64,000 nucleotides of DNA from Limimaricola cinnabarinus. Its GTDB lineage: Bacteria > Pseudomonadota > Alphaproteobacteria > Rhodobacterales > Rhodobacteraceae. Location of the stretch: contig NZ_KZ304954.1 of NCBI RefSeq assembly GCF_002723615.1, positions 62,001-126,000 of the forward strand, in the 5' to 3' direction. The position numbers were made by a program, and so were the translations under genes. Positions 49,884-60,931 of the stretch are shown piece after piece; within the stretch, counting starts at the first letter, position 1; every line of letters begins with the position of its first letter. The notes beneath the pieces are model-generated. The model did no database searches and was not told the DNA's origin. It was given only the letters and a program-made list of their open reading frames with translations.

Positions 49884-51002
49884 ATGAAATTCTCGATCGA
49901 ACGCGGCGTTCTGCTCAAGGCCGTCGCACAGGCCCAGTCGGTCGTCGAACGGCGCAACACCATCCCGATCCTCGCCAACGTGCTGATCGAGGCCACGGGC
50001 GGCGAGGTGCGCTTCCGCGCGACCGATCTCGACATCGAGGTCGTGGACCGTGCCGCCGCCACCGTCGACACCGAGGGCGCGACCACCGTCGCCGCGGTGC
50101 TCCTCAACGAGATCGTGCGCAAGCTGCCCGACGGGGCGCTGGTCACGCTCACCGATCAGGGCGGCAATGGCCGGCTGACCATCGAGGCGGGGCGCTCGAA
50201 CTTCCAGCTCGCGACCCTGCCCAAGGAAGACTTCCCGGTCATGGCTTCCTCGGAATACGAGGCGAGCTTCACCGCGCCTGCGCCGGTGCTGCGCCGCCTC
50301 TTCGACAAGGCCAAGTTCGCCATCTCCACCGAGGAGACGCGCTACTACCTCAACGGCGTCTACATGCATGTGGCCGAGGGCGATGGCGGGCGCGTGCTGC
50401 GCTGCGTCGCCACCGACGGGCACCGCCTTGCCCGGATCGACGCCGAGCTGCCCGAGGGGGCCGAGAAGATGGCCGGGGTCATCGTGCCGCGCAAGACCGT
50501 GAACGAGCTGCGCAAGCTGCTCGACGACGACGAGGCGCAGATCGAGGTCTCGGTCAGCGAGACCAAGGTGCGATTCGTCACTCCCTCGATCACCCTGACC
50601 TCCAAGGTCATCGACGGCACCTTCCCCGATTACAGCCGGGTGATTCCGCAAAACAATCAGAAGCGGCTCGAAGTCGATGCCAGCGAATTCGCCAAGGCGG
50701 TCGACCGAGTCGCCACCGTCAGCTCCGAGCGGTCGCGCGCGGTCAAGCTCTCGCTCGAAGAGGACCGGCTGGTGCTTTCGGTCAATGCCCCCGATTCGGG
50801 CGCGGCCGAGGAGGAGCTCGCCGTGGCCTATGGCGACGAGCGGCTGGAGATCGGCTTCAACGCGAAATACCTGCAGGAGATCGCCAATCAGGTCGACCGC
50901 GAGAACGCGGTGTTCCTGTTCAACTCCTCGGGCGATCCGACCCTGATGCGCGAGGGCGACGACACCTCGGCCGTCTATGTCGTCATGCCGATGCGCGTGT
51001 GA
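49884..51002 (+). CDS. dnaN: DNA polymerase III beta subunit (sliding clamp)
   Basis: 372 aa ring-forming processivity clamp. MKFSIERGVLLKAVAQAQSVVERRNTIPILANVLIEA is the canonical N terminus; three clamp domains are evenly spaced, and the C terminus VYVVMPMRV is intact (binding pocket for clamp partners). It starts 122 bases after dnaA. Confidence 0.97.
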   Translation: MKFSIERGVLLKAVAQAQSVVERRNTIPILANVLIEATGGEVRFRATDLDIEVVDRAAATVDTEGATTVAAVLLNEIVRKLPDGALVTLTDQGGNGRLTIEAGRSNFQLATLPKEDFPVMASSEYEASFTAPAPVLRRLFDKAKFAISTEETRYYLNGVYMHVAEGDGGRVLRCVATDGHRLARIDAELPEGAEKMAGVIVPRKTVNELRKLLDDDEAQIEVSVSETKVRFVTPSITLTSKVIDGTFPDYSRVIPQNNQKRLEVDASEFAKAVDRVATVSSERSRAVKLSLEEDRLVLSVNAPDSGAAEEELAVAYGDERLEIGFNAKYLQEIANQVDRENAVFLFNSSGDPTLMREGDDTSAVYVVMPMRV

Positions 51003-51051
51003 CGCGGGCGGGATTTGCGTATTTGAAGAAAGATGAAGGGGAGGGTCGCGC

Positions 51052-52152
51052 GTGAGGGCGGCCGTCACCGCGCTCGAGCTGTCGCATTTCCGCTCGCACA
51101 AGCGGGCGCGGCTCGCGCTCGACGGGCGGCCCGTCGCCATCCACGGCCCCAACGGCGCGGGCAAGACCAACCTGATCGAGGCCGTCTCGCTGCTCTCCCC
51201 GGGGCGGGGGATGCGCCGGGCGGGGGCCGAGGAAATCGCGCGCCGGCCCGAGCGGCTGGGGTGGAAGGTGCTTGCCTCGGTCGAGGCCGAGGGCGCGCCG
51301 CACGAGATCGAGACGCGCGCCGAGGCCGGGCAGAGCCGGGCCGTGCGGATCGACGACAAGACCGTGCCGCAGGTGGCGCTGGCGCGGGTGCTGCGGGTGC
51401 TGTGGCTGGTGCCCTCGATGGACCGGCTCTGGATCGAGGCGGCCGAGGGACGCCGCCGGTTTCTCGACCGCGCGGTGCTCAGCTTCGAGCCCGGCCATGC
51501 CGAGGCGGTGCTCGACTATGAAAAGGCGATGCGTGAGCGCAACCGGCTCTTGAAGGACGGGGTGCGTGACGCGCATTGGTACGGCGCGCTGGAAGGGCGC
51601 ATGGCCGAGGCGGGAGAGGCGATCGGCAGCGCGCGCCGCGCCGCGATCGCCCGGCTCATGGCCGCGCAGGACGAGACCGAAACCGCCTTTCCCACCGCCG
51701 ACCTCGCGCTGTGCTACCCCGACGAGACGCCCGAGGAGGCCGAAGGGCTGCGCGCGGCCCTAGCCGCGATGCGAAGCCGCGACATGGCGGCGGGGCGCAC
51801 GCTGATCGGCCCGCACCGCGCCGATCTCGACGCGCTGTGGCGCGCCAAGGGGGTGGCCGCGCGCGATGCCTCGACCGGCGAGCAGAAGGCGCTGCTCATC
51901 TCGCTCATCCTCGCCAATGCCCGGGCACTGGCGGCCATGGGCGGCGCGCCGCCCGTGCTGCTGCTCGACGAGGTGGCGGCGCATCTCGACACGCGCCGCC
52001 GCGCGGCGCTCTATGACGAGATCTGCGCGCTCGGGCTGCAGGCCTTCATGACCGGCACCGAACCGGGGCTGTTCGAGGCCCTGGGCGACCGCGCACAGCG
52101 CATCGAAGTCACCGAGACCGCCGGTGTTTCGCAGATCAGGGACGAGACATGA
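51052..52152 (+). CDS. recF: DNA replication and repair protein RecF
   Basis: 366 aa SMC-like ATPase loading RecA at gaps. LELSHFRSHKRARLALDGR, Walker A IHGPNGAGKTNLIEA near residues 30-44, signature STGEQKALLISLILANA, Walker B PPVLLLDEVAAHLD. Start is a GTG at 51052 preceded by AAGGGGAGGG; no ATG fits. 49 bases after dnaN. Confidence 0.95.
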   Translation: MRAAVTALELSHFRSHKRARLALDGRPVAIHGPNGAGKTNLIEAVSLLSPGRGMRRAGAEEIARRPERLGWKVLASVEAEGAPHEIETRAEAGQSRAVRIDDKTVPQVALARVLRVLWLVPSMDRLWIEAAEGRRRFLDRAVLSFEPGHAEAVLDYEKAMRERNRLLKDGVRDAHWYGALEGRMAEAGEAIGSARRAAIARLMAAQDETETAFPTADLALCYPDETPEEAEGLRAALAAMRSRDMAAGRTLIGPHRADLDALWRAKGVAARDASTGEQKALLISLILANARALAAMGGAPPVLLLDEVAAHLDTRRRAALYDEICALGLQAFMTGTEPGLFEALGDRAQRIEVTETAGVSQIRDET

Positions 52153-52339
52153 CGCCTTGGGGGTGAACCCGGACGCCCTTGGGGTGGACGACCTTACGCC
52201 CGATGCCGGTCCGGGCCGCGCGGGCCGCATCCCGACCTTGCCGCCAGCGCCCGGGCGGGCCGGTCTCTGGGCCATCGCGGCGCCGGTCGGCATGGGGCTG
52301 CTCATACCCCTATTATGGCGCAAAATATGGGGGAAAATC

Positions 52340-54812
<2,473 letters not shown>

Positions 54813-54817
54813 CGCAA

Positions 54818-54841
54818 CGACGGGGGTGAATTCCCCCGTCG
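54818..54841 (+). terminator. Hairpin terminator after gyrB
   Basis: Nine-base perfect stem CGACGGGGG / CCCCCGTCG with TGAATT loop, five bases after the gyrB stop. The tail is T-rich but broken, so termination may be partial. Confidence 0.65.
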
Positions 54842-54916
54842 GTGTTCTATCTTGCGGGCTTGACCGCCGCGCCCGCCATGCGGGTGCGGCGCACAAGCAG
54901 CGAGGATGCGCATCAC

Positions 54917-55999
54917 ATGAGCGATCAGGCCCATCGCAGCGCGAAGGCGAACGAGACGCACCGCCAGCAATTCGAAAGCGCCCGCCAGGATGCGGAGCGC
55001 ATGGATCTGGGTGCCGAATCCGGCGTGCTGTTCGAACAGGCCATGGTGCAGACCCGCATGGCCGTCGCGCTGGCCGATCCCAACCGCGAGGATGCGCCGC
55101 TGGTCTTCGTCAACCGCGCCTTCCGCGAGCTCACCGGATATCCCGAGGAAGAGATCATCGGCCGCAATTGCCGCTTCCTGCAGGGGGAGGGCACCGATCC
55201 CGGCCAGGTGCGCAAGCTGCGCGAGGCGATCGAGAACGAGGATGTCGTGATCGTCGAGCTGCTGAATTACCGCAAGGACGGCACGCCGTTCTGGAACGCG
55301 CTGCATCTGGGGCCGATCTACAATGCCGACGGCTCGCTGCGCTACATCTTCGGCTCGCAATGGGACGTGACGGATGTCCATGCCGCGCGCGCCGACGAAA
55401 AGCACGCGCGGATGATGGAGCGCGAGATCAGCCACCGCATGAAGAACATGTTCGCGGTGATCTCCTCGATCGTGACCATGACCGGCAAGCTCGATGCCGC
55501 CGAGGGGCTGGCCGAGAAGATCAATGCCCGCATCCGCTCGCTCGGGCGCGCGCATGAGGCGATGCTGGAGGTCTCCTTCACCGACGGGCCGACCGACCCG
55601 ACCAAGCTGTTTCGCGACCTGCTGCAGCCCTATGCGCCCGGCGGCGCGGGCAGCGTCACCCTCGATGGCGGCAAGGTGCCGCTCGACAGCAATGTCGTCT
55701 CGCTGCTGGCGCTGTCGCTGCACGAGCTGGCGATCAACGCGGTCAAGCACGGCGCCTATTCGGTACCCGAAGGGCATGTCCGGCTCGATTGGAGCGTGAT
55801 CGACGGGCCGGAGGGCGAGCCGCAGCTCAGGCTCGGCTGGACCGAGACCGGCGGGCCCGCGCCGCGCGACGGCGCCCGGCGCGAGGGCGTCGGCATGACC
55901 ATCATCTCGCGCATGCTCGCGCTCGGCGATGGCGAGATCGCCTATGACTGGCGCCCCGAAGGGCTGCATGTCGACATTCACTTTCCGACCAGCCTGTGA
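54917..55999 (+). CDS. LOV-domain HWE-family sensor histidine kinase (blue-light sensor)
   Basis: About 360 aa, cytoplasmic, no membrane segments. Residues about 35-155 are a PAS/LOV domain with GRNCRFLQG near residue 82-90, the flavin-adduct cysteine motif of LOV photoreceptors, plus NYRKDGTPFWN. Then EISHRMKNMFAVISSIV, the phosphoacceptor His box of HWE/HisKA_2 kinases, and the HWE-type ATPase with LHELAINAVKHGAYS, LGWTETGGP and GVGMTIISRML. I start at 54917, which has GAGGA upstream. A single-domain response regulator follows after seven bases. Same domain architecture as LOV-HK of Brucella and Erythrobacter. Confidence 0.9.
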   Translation: MSDQAHRSAKANETHRQQFESARQDAERMDLGAESGVLFEQAMVQTRMAVALADPNREDAPLVFVNRAFRELTGYPEEEIIGRNCRFLQGEGTDPGQVRKLREAIENEDVVIVELLNYRKDGTPFWNALHLGPIYNADGSLRYIFGSQWDVTDVHAARADEKHARMMEREISHRMKNMFAVISSIVTMTGKLDAAEGLAEKINARIRSLGRAHEAMLEVSFTDGPTDPTKLFRDLLQPYAPGGAGSVTLDGGKVPLDSNVVSLLALSLHELAINAVKHGAYSVPEGHVRLDWSVIDGPEGEPQLRLGWTETGGPAPRDGARREGVGMTIISRMLALGDGEIAYDWRPEGLHVDIHFPTSL

Positions 56000-56006
56000 G
56001 GCACTG

Positions 56007-56405
56007 ATGAATCAAATGGACCCTCAGCTTTGCGCCGGCCTCGGCACATTGGCCGGCAAGACCATCCTCGTCGTCGAGGATGAGGTGCTGATCGCCATGG
56101 ACATCAACGAATGCCTCGAGGAGGCGGGCGCGAAAGTGCTCTATGGCCGCAACCTGCGGCAGGGGATGAAGCAGCTCGACCACGAGATCGACGTGGCGCT
56201 GCTCGATGTCTCGCTGGGCCACAGCGAAACCTGCCTGCCGATCGCCGAGGCGCTGCGCGACCGCGGCGTGCCCTTCGTGCTGCATTCGGGCGATCTGCAG
56301 CGCCTTGGCGAGACGATCTCCAGCATCGGTGCGCCGGTCTTGGAAAAGCCCTGCGACGTGGCCGTGATCCGCGGGGCGCTCCTCAAGGCGCTCGCCTCGC
56401 GCTAG
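56007..56405 (+). CDS. Single-domain response regulator
   Basis: 132 aa receiver domain only: VVEDEVLIAMDI (acidic pair), phosphoacceptor Asp in ALLDVSLGHS near residue 67, LHSGD (Ser/Thr position) and VLEKPC (conserved Lys). No output domain, so it acts by protein contact or as a phosphate sink or relay. It starts seven bases after the LOV kinase stop and is surely its partner. A short hairpin (56450-56474) lies downstream. Confidence 0.9.
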   Translation: MNQMDPQLCAGLGTLAGKTILVVEDEVLIAMDINECLEEAGAKVLYGRNLRQGMKQLDHEIDVALLDVSLGHSETCLPIAEALRDRGVPFVLHSGDLQRLGETISSIGAPVLEKPCDVAVIRGALLKALASR

Positions 56406-56777
56406 GTCGAATCGGCGGCGCGGCTCGGGCGCACTTCAAGGTTGCGGCCCCGGAGGAGCTGAAAGCCCCTCCGGCTGAAGGGTGCTGCGCCGGGCGGCGC
56501 CGATCATGGTGATGGCCGGAAATTGCAATTCGCACGACCGTCAACGGCTTGGGGCTGCATCCCGCCGCGAGAAATGGTTCCAAAAGGCCAATTCTGACTC
56601 GAAAAACCGCGTATTGTTGCCGAATTGTGCAAAATCGCGTAATCTATGGGGACCGGACCATGGAGGCAGCCCCATACGACAGGCGCCATGGCCGGACCAT
56701 CCTTTGTTGAACCGTCCCTTCACCGGAGCCGCATCGGCACCGGGGAAAGCGCTCTTTACCAGTTGATTGGATACATC
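56406..56777. other. 372-base gap before the small exported proteins
   Basis: Contains a terminator-like hairpin with 7-bp stem CCGGAGG / CCTCCGG (56450-56474) lacking a T run, and an unusually AT-rich patch at about 56567-56650 (TTGTTG at 56614, TAATCT at 56640 with a 20-base spacer) that probably holds the promoter of the next gene. I see no gene. Confidence 0.45.
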
Positions 56778-57041
56778 ATGAAAAGCCTGTCTCTGGCGAG
56801 CGGTGTGTTTTGTGCCGCCCTGGCCCTCCCCTCATTCGTCACGGCGCAGGAGACGCCGGGCTATTTCGACGGCGTGATCTCCACGTTGACGCAGAACGGC
56901 TACCGCGAGGCCCGGCTGGTCGACGCCGGAACGCGCCGCATCGTGGCCTTCGACGCCTATGGCAGCGAGGTCTCGCTGACCATCCATCCCCGCAACGGCA
57001 GCATCGAAAGCTGGGATTACGTCAACCTGCGCGATCGGTGA
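56778..57041 (+). CDS. Small exported PepSY-like protein
   Basis: 87 aa. Signal peptide MKSLSLASGVFCAALALPSF ends near VTAQ-E (cleavage about residue 23/24). The mature ~64 residues read FDGVISTLTQNGYREARLVDAG then SEVSLTIHPRNGSIESWDYV, the pattern of a single PepSY domain (helix, then beta strands carrying a substrate-mimic segment). PepSY proteins are thought to modulate proteases or act in the periplasm. Start at 56778 places the signal peptide correctly. Another small exported gene follows after 29 bases. Confidence 0.65.
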   Translation: MKSLSLASGVFCAALALPSFVTAQETPGYFDGVISTLTQNGYREARLVDAGTRRIVAFDAYGSEVSLTIHPRNGSIESWDYVNLRDR

Positions 57042-57070
57042 TCGCCCCGGCACGAGGAAAGGAAAACGCC

Positions 57071-57325
57071 ATGACACATATCGTTCGCATGAGTGTGACG
57101 CTCGGCCTTCTGGCGGCCGCGACGCTCGCGCAGGCGCAACCCATGCCACGGCAGATGCAGGATTTCGCGGCCCTCGGCTGGACGATCCAGGGCCATGTGG
57201 GCCAGGCCGAGGGGCAGGAGAGGATGCTGGTGCGCGATGCCCAGGGGCAGGACCGGATCGCGGTGCTGCACTCCTATTCGGGCCTGATCACCTATGAGAT
57301 GGCGCCGCATCCGGCGGAACGCTGA
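57071..57325 (+). CDS. Small exported protein, companion of the PepSY-like gene
   Basis: 84 aa with signal peptide MTHIVRMSVTLGLLAAATLA, cleavage near AQAQ. The mature part (MQDFAALGWTIQGHVGQAEGQERMLVRDAQGQDRI...) resembles the previous protein in length and in its helix-beta-beta plan but not clearly in sequence, so it may be a divergent duplicate. AGGAAAGGAAA precedes the ATG. Function unknown. A strong hairpin follows before convergent asd. Confidence 0.6.
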   Translation: MTHIVRMSVTLGLLAAATLAQAQPMPRQMQDFAALGWTIQGHVGQAEGQERMLVRDAQGQDRIAVLHSYSGLITYEMAPHPAER

Positions 57326-57347
57326 GCCATCCCGCCTTGGAAGAGAA

Positions 57348-57370
57348 GGGGCGGCCCCGGTGGCCGCCCC
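57348..57370 (-). terminator. Hairpin terminator of asd
   Basis: Perfect 9-bp stem GGGGCGGCC / GGCCGCCCC, loop of five. On the minus strand it is followed by TTCTCTT, so it serves asd; it also closes the small-protein operon from the other side. Confidence 0.7.
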
Positions 57371-57380
57371 CGATCCCGTC

Positions 57381-58403
57381 TCAGCCCTTCTTCAGGGCCT
57401 TCTGGCCGAGCGCCTCGGCGATCTGCACCGCGTTGAGCGCGGCACCCTTGCGCAGGTTGTCGGAGACGCACCACAGGTTCAGCCCGTTCTCGATCGTGCT
57501 GTCCTGCCGGATGCGGGAGATGAAGGTGGCGAAATCGCCCACGCATTCGACCGGCGTGACGTAGCCGCCGTCTTCGCGCTTGTCGACGACCATGATGCCC
57601 GGCGCCTCGCGCAGGATGTCGCGCGCCTCGTCCTCGTCGAGAAACTCCTCGAACTCGATGTTGAGCGCCTCGGAATGGCCGACGAAGACCGGCACGCGCA
57701 CGCAGGTCGCGGTGAGCTTGATCGAGGGGTCGAGGATCTTCTTGGTCTCGACGACCATCTTCCACTCTTCCTTGGTGCCGCCATCTTCCATGAAGACGTC
57801 GATATGCGGGATCACGTTGAAGGCGATCTGGCGCGGATAGACGGAAGGTTCCACCTCCTGACCGGGGACATACATGCCCTTGGTCTGGTTCCACAGCTCG
57901 TCGATCGCCTCCTTGCCGGTGCCGGAGACCGACTGGTAGGTCGAGACGACGACCCGCTTGATCTTCGCGCGGTCATGCAGCGGCTTCAGCGCCACCACCA
58001 TCTGCGCGGTCGAGCAGTTGGGGTTGGCGATGATGTTCTTCTTGGAATAGCCCAGCACCGCGTCGGCGTTGACCTCGGGCACCACCAGCGGCACGTCGGG
58101 ATCCATCCGGTAGAGCGAGGAGTTGTCGATCACCACGCAGCCCTGCGAGGCGGCCTTGGGCGCGTATTCCTTGGTCGCCTCCGAGCCGATGGCGAAAAGC
58201 GCCATGTCCCAGCCGGTGAAGTCGAATGTGGCGAGGTCCTGGGTTTTCAAAGTTCGGTCGCCGAAGCTCACCTCGGTGCCGAGCGAGCGGCGGCTGGCGA
58301 GAACGGCGATTTCCTCGATCGGAAACGCGCGCTCGTCGAGGATGTTGAGCATTTCGCGACCCACGTTGCCCGTGGCGCCGACGACGACGACCTTGTAGCC
58401 CAT
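57381..58403 (-). CDS. asd: Aspartate-semialdehyde dehydrogenase
   Basis: 340 aa NADP enzyme at the branch to lysine/diaminopimelate, threonine and methionine. MGYKVVVVGATGNVGREML nucleotide motif, LASRRSLG, catalytic Cys in IANPNCSTAQ near residue 129, and C-terminal RIRQDSTIENGLN block. ATG at 58403 follows CAGGAGGCTCC. Monocistronic, ending in a hairpin. Confidence 0.96.
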   Translation of the reverse strand: MGYKVVVVGATGNVGREMLNILDERAFPIEEIAVLASRRSLGTEVSFGDRTLKTQDLATFDFTGWDMALFAIGSEATKEYAPKAASQGCVVIDNSSLYRMDPDVPLVVPEVNADAVLGYSKKNIIANPNCSTAQMVVALKPLHDRAKIKRVVVSTYQSVSGTGKEAIDELWNQTKGMYVPGQEVEPSVYPRQIAFNVIPHIDVFMEDGGTKEEWKMVVETKKILDPSIKLTATCVRVPVFVGHSEALNIEFEEFLDEDEARDILREAPGIMVVDKREDGGYVTPVECVGDFATFISRIRQDSTIENGLNLWCVSDNLRKGAALNAVQIAEALGQKALKKG

Positions 58404-58501
58404 GTTCTGGAGCCTCCTGAAAGTTCGTGCGGTCCCTACACGTTTCGCCACGGAAGGGAAAGCGCCCGGGGGCGGTTCATGTGGCGTGATGTGGGAAAAA
58501 C

Positions 58502-58578
58502 TGGTCGGAGTGAGAGGATTCGAACCTCCGACCCCCTGCTCCCGAAGCAGGTGCGCTACCAGGCTGCGCTACACTCCG
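58502..58578 (-). tRNA. tRNA-Pro(CGG)
   Basis: 77 bases including an encoded CCA end. Acceptor CGGAGTG / CACTCCG, D arm GCGC..GCGC with AGCCTGGTA loop, anticodon stem CCTGC / GCAGG with loop TTCGGGA (anticodon CGG), T arm GGAGG-TTCGAAT-CCTCT. Reads proline CCG codons. Confidence 0.97.
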
Positions 58579-58632
58579 ACCGTGGCGCCGACCTAACGCC
58601 TCGCGCCGGGCTTTGCAAGAGGGTGCGCGCGC

Positions 58633-59598
58633 TCAATCCGCGCGGAAGCGTCCGGGCCGCAGAAACCGCTTGAGCACGCTGGCGCGAGGCGCGGAGCCGC
58701 TTTCCCAGCGCAGCCGGGTCTGCAGCACCGGCCGATGCGCCGAGCGGCCGCCGCGCCCCTCGCGCACCACGATGTAGAGCCCCGAGGCGATGATGATGCC
58801 CGCGCCGAGCATGGTCGGCCCGTCGGGCAGCTCGTCGAAGAACAGCGCGCCGTAGAGCGTGGCCCAGATGATCTGGCTGTATTGCATCGGCGCGACCACG
58901 ACCGCCTCGCCGGTGGAATAGGCCGCGACCATGATCCGCCCGCCGATCCAGCCCAGAGCCGAGATCACCGCGATCAGCCCGAAATCCGAGATCGGCATCG
59001 GCTTGTAGACGAAGGCCAGCGCCATCCCCATCAGCACGAAATTGGCGATCATCGGGTAGAGCAGCAGCACCACGGGCCGCTCCTCATGGCCGATCTTGCG
59101 CACCACGATCGAGGCGGTCGAGCCGCCCACCGCCACGCCCAGCGCCGCGAGATGGCCCAGCGACAGCTCGGTCTGGCCGGGGCGCAGCACCACCAGAACG
59201 CCCGCGAGCCCCACCAGCACCGCCGCCCAGCGGTGGATGCCGACGGTCTCGCCCAGCACCGGGATCGCCAGCACGGTGATCAGCAGCGGCGTGGCGAAGA
59301 TCAGCGCGTAGACCTGCGCCAATGGCAGGGCCGAGAAGGCATAGAAGGCGGAGGTGGCGGTGAGGAAGCCCGCGGCGGTGCGCAGCGCGACCCACCACGG
59401 GTGGCGCGGCCTCAGCGTGCCGGGTTCGGGATCGCCGATGATCATCACCAGCGCCAGCGGAAAGGCGAGCGTGACCGAGAAGAAGATCAGCTGGACCGGC
59501 GAGTAGCCGCTGCCCAGAAGCTTGATGACCGTGTCATGGGTGGCGAAGACGCCAAAGGAAACGAGCGCGAACAGCGCGCCTTTCGCGTTGTTGCCCAT
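58633..59598 (-). CDS. DMT (EamA) family transporter
   Basis: 321 aa with ten hydrophobic helices in two EamA repeats (GALFALVSFGVFATHDTVIKLL ... and LGHLAALGVAVGGSTASIVVRKIG ...), then a charged Arg-rich C-terminal tail of ~35 residues. Drug/metabolite exporter superfamily; substrate unknown. ATG at 59598. leuB lies 111 bases upstream, separated by a hairpin. Confidence 0.88.
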   Translation of the reverse strand: MGNNAKGALFALVSFGVFATHDTVIKLLGSGYSPVQLIFFSVTLAFPLALVMIIGDPEPGTLRPRHPWWVALRTAAGFLTATSAFYAFSALPLAQVYALIFATPLLITVLAIPVLGETVGIHRWAAVLVGLAGVLVVLRPGQTELSLGHLAALGVAVGGSTASIVVRKIGHEERPVVLLLYPMIANFVLMGMALAFVYKPMPISDFGLIAVISALGWIGGRIMVAAYSTGEAVVVAPMQYSQIIWATLYGALFFDELPDGPTMLGAGIIIASGLYIVVREGRGGRSAHRPVLQTRLRWESGSAPRASVLKRFLRPGRFRAD

Positions 59599-59678
59599 GC
59601 GTGTTCTCCCGGCCGGTTGATGCTCTCGACATCACCCTTGGCCGAGCCCGCGGCCCGATGCAAGGCGGCGGGGAAGGG

Positions 59679-59703
59679 GGCCGGGCGGATGCGCCGCCCG
59701 GCC
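59679..59703 (-). terminator. Hairpin after leuB
   Basis: Ten-base perfect stem GGCCGGGCGG / CCGCCCGGCC with five-base loop, six bases after the leuB stop. No T run follows, so it may slow polymerase or stabilise the 3' end. Confidence 0.5.
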
Positions 59704-59709
59704 ACCGGC

Positions 59710-60816
59710 TCACAGCGAGGCGTCGAGCGCCGCGAGGATGGCGTCGCCCATCTCGGCGGTGGAGATCGGGCTGCCGCCCTCGGGGCCGAGCAGGTCGCCG
59801 GTGCGCAGCCCGTCGGCCAGCACCTTTTCGACCGCCTTTTCCAGCCGCTCGGCCTCGGCGCCCTGATCGAAGCTGTAGCGCAGCGCCATGGCAAAGGAGA
59901 GGATGCAGGCGATCGGGTTGGCCTTGCCCTGTCCCGCGATGTCGGGGGCGGAGCCATGCACCGGCTCGTAGAGCGCCTTGGGGCGGCCATTGGCCATCGG
60001 TGCGCCAAGCGAGGCGGAGGGCAGCATGCCGAGCGAGCCGGTGAGCATCGCGGCGGCGTCCGACAGCAGGTCGCCGAACAGGTTGTCGGTGACGATCACG
60101 TCGAACTGCTTGGGCCAGCGGCAGAGCTGCATCGCGCCCGCATCGGCATACATGTGGCTCAGCTCGACATCGGGGTATTCGGCCTGGTGGATCTCGGTCA
60201 CCACGTCGCGCCACAGCACGCCCGATTCCATGACATTGGCCTTCTCCATCGAGCAGACCTTGTTGTTGCGGCGGCGGGCCAGCTCGAAGGCCGAGCGCGC
60301 GACGCGGGCGATCTCGCTTTCGGTGTAGCGCTGGGTGTTGATGCCGACGCGCTCGTTGCCCTCCTTGTGGACGCCGCGCGGCTCGCCGAAATAGACGCCC
60401 GAGGTCAGCTCGCGCACGATCACGATGTCGAGCCCGGCGACCACGTCGCGCTTGAGCGAGGAGAAATCGGCCAGCGCGTCGAAGCACTGGGCGGGGCGCA
60501 GGTTGGCGTAAAGGTCCATCTCCTTGCGCAGGCGCAGCAGGCCGCGCTCGGGCTTTTGGGAGAAGTCGAGCGTGTCGTATTTCGGCCCGCCCACGGCGCC
60601 CAGAAGCACGGCATCGGCGTTTTGCGCCTTTTCCATCGTGGCGTCGGTGAGCGGCGTGCCATGCGTGTCGAAGGCGATGCCGCCGACGAGGTCTTCCTCG
60701 ACGTCGAAGGCGAGGTCGCGCTTCTCGCCATACCAGCCGATGATCTTCTTCACCTCGTTCATGACTTCGGGGCCGATGCCGTCGCCGGCGAGGATCAGAA
60801 GGGAAGGATTGGACAC
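59710..60816 (-). CDS. leuB: 3-isopropylmalate dehydrogenase
   Basis: 368 aa NAD-dependent enzyme of leucine synthesis. [16 protein letters not shown] at the N terminus, [19 protein letters not shown], and [27 protein letters not shown] are signatures. Start is GTG at 60816 (MSNPSLLI) with GGAG nearby. leuC and leuD lie 3 kb upstream on the same strand, with two unrelated genes between. Confidence 0.97.
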   Translation of the reverse strand: MSNPSLLILAGDGIGPEVMNEVKKIIGWYGEKRDLAFDVEEDLVGGIAFDTHGTPLTDATMEKAQNADAVLLGAVGGPKYDTLDFSQKPERGLLRLRKEMDLYANLRPAQCFDALADFSSLKRDVVAGLDIVIVRELTSGVYFGEPRGVHKEGNERVGINTQRYTESEIARVARSAFELARRRNNKVCSMEKANVMESGVLWRDVVTEIHQAEYPDVELSHMYADAGAMQLCRWPKQFDVIVTDNLFGDLLSDAAAMLTGSLGMLPSASLGAPMANGRPKALYEPVHGSAPDIAGQGKANPIACILSFAMALRYSFDQGAEAERLEKAVEKVLADGLRTGDLLGPEGGSPISTAEMGDAILAALDASL

Positions 60817-60931
60817 TTTGGCGCTCCGGGTTGAAACGAATGGAATGCCGATGCGGTAGCCTCTGGCCGCCGCAGGGTCAAGTTCGGGGCGGGCGCGAAA
60901 GGATCTGCCGCGCGGCTTTCGGGGGGCGGTT

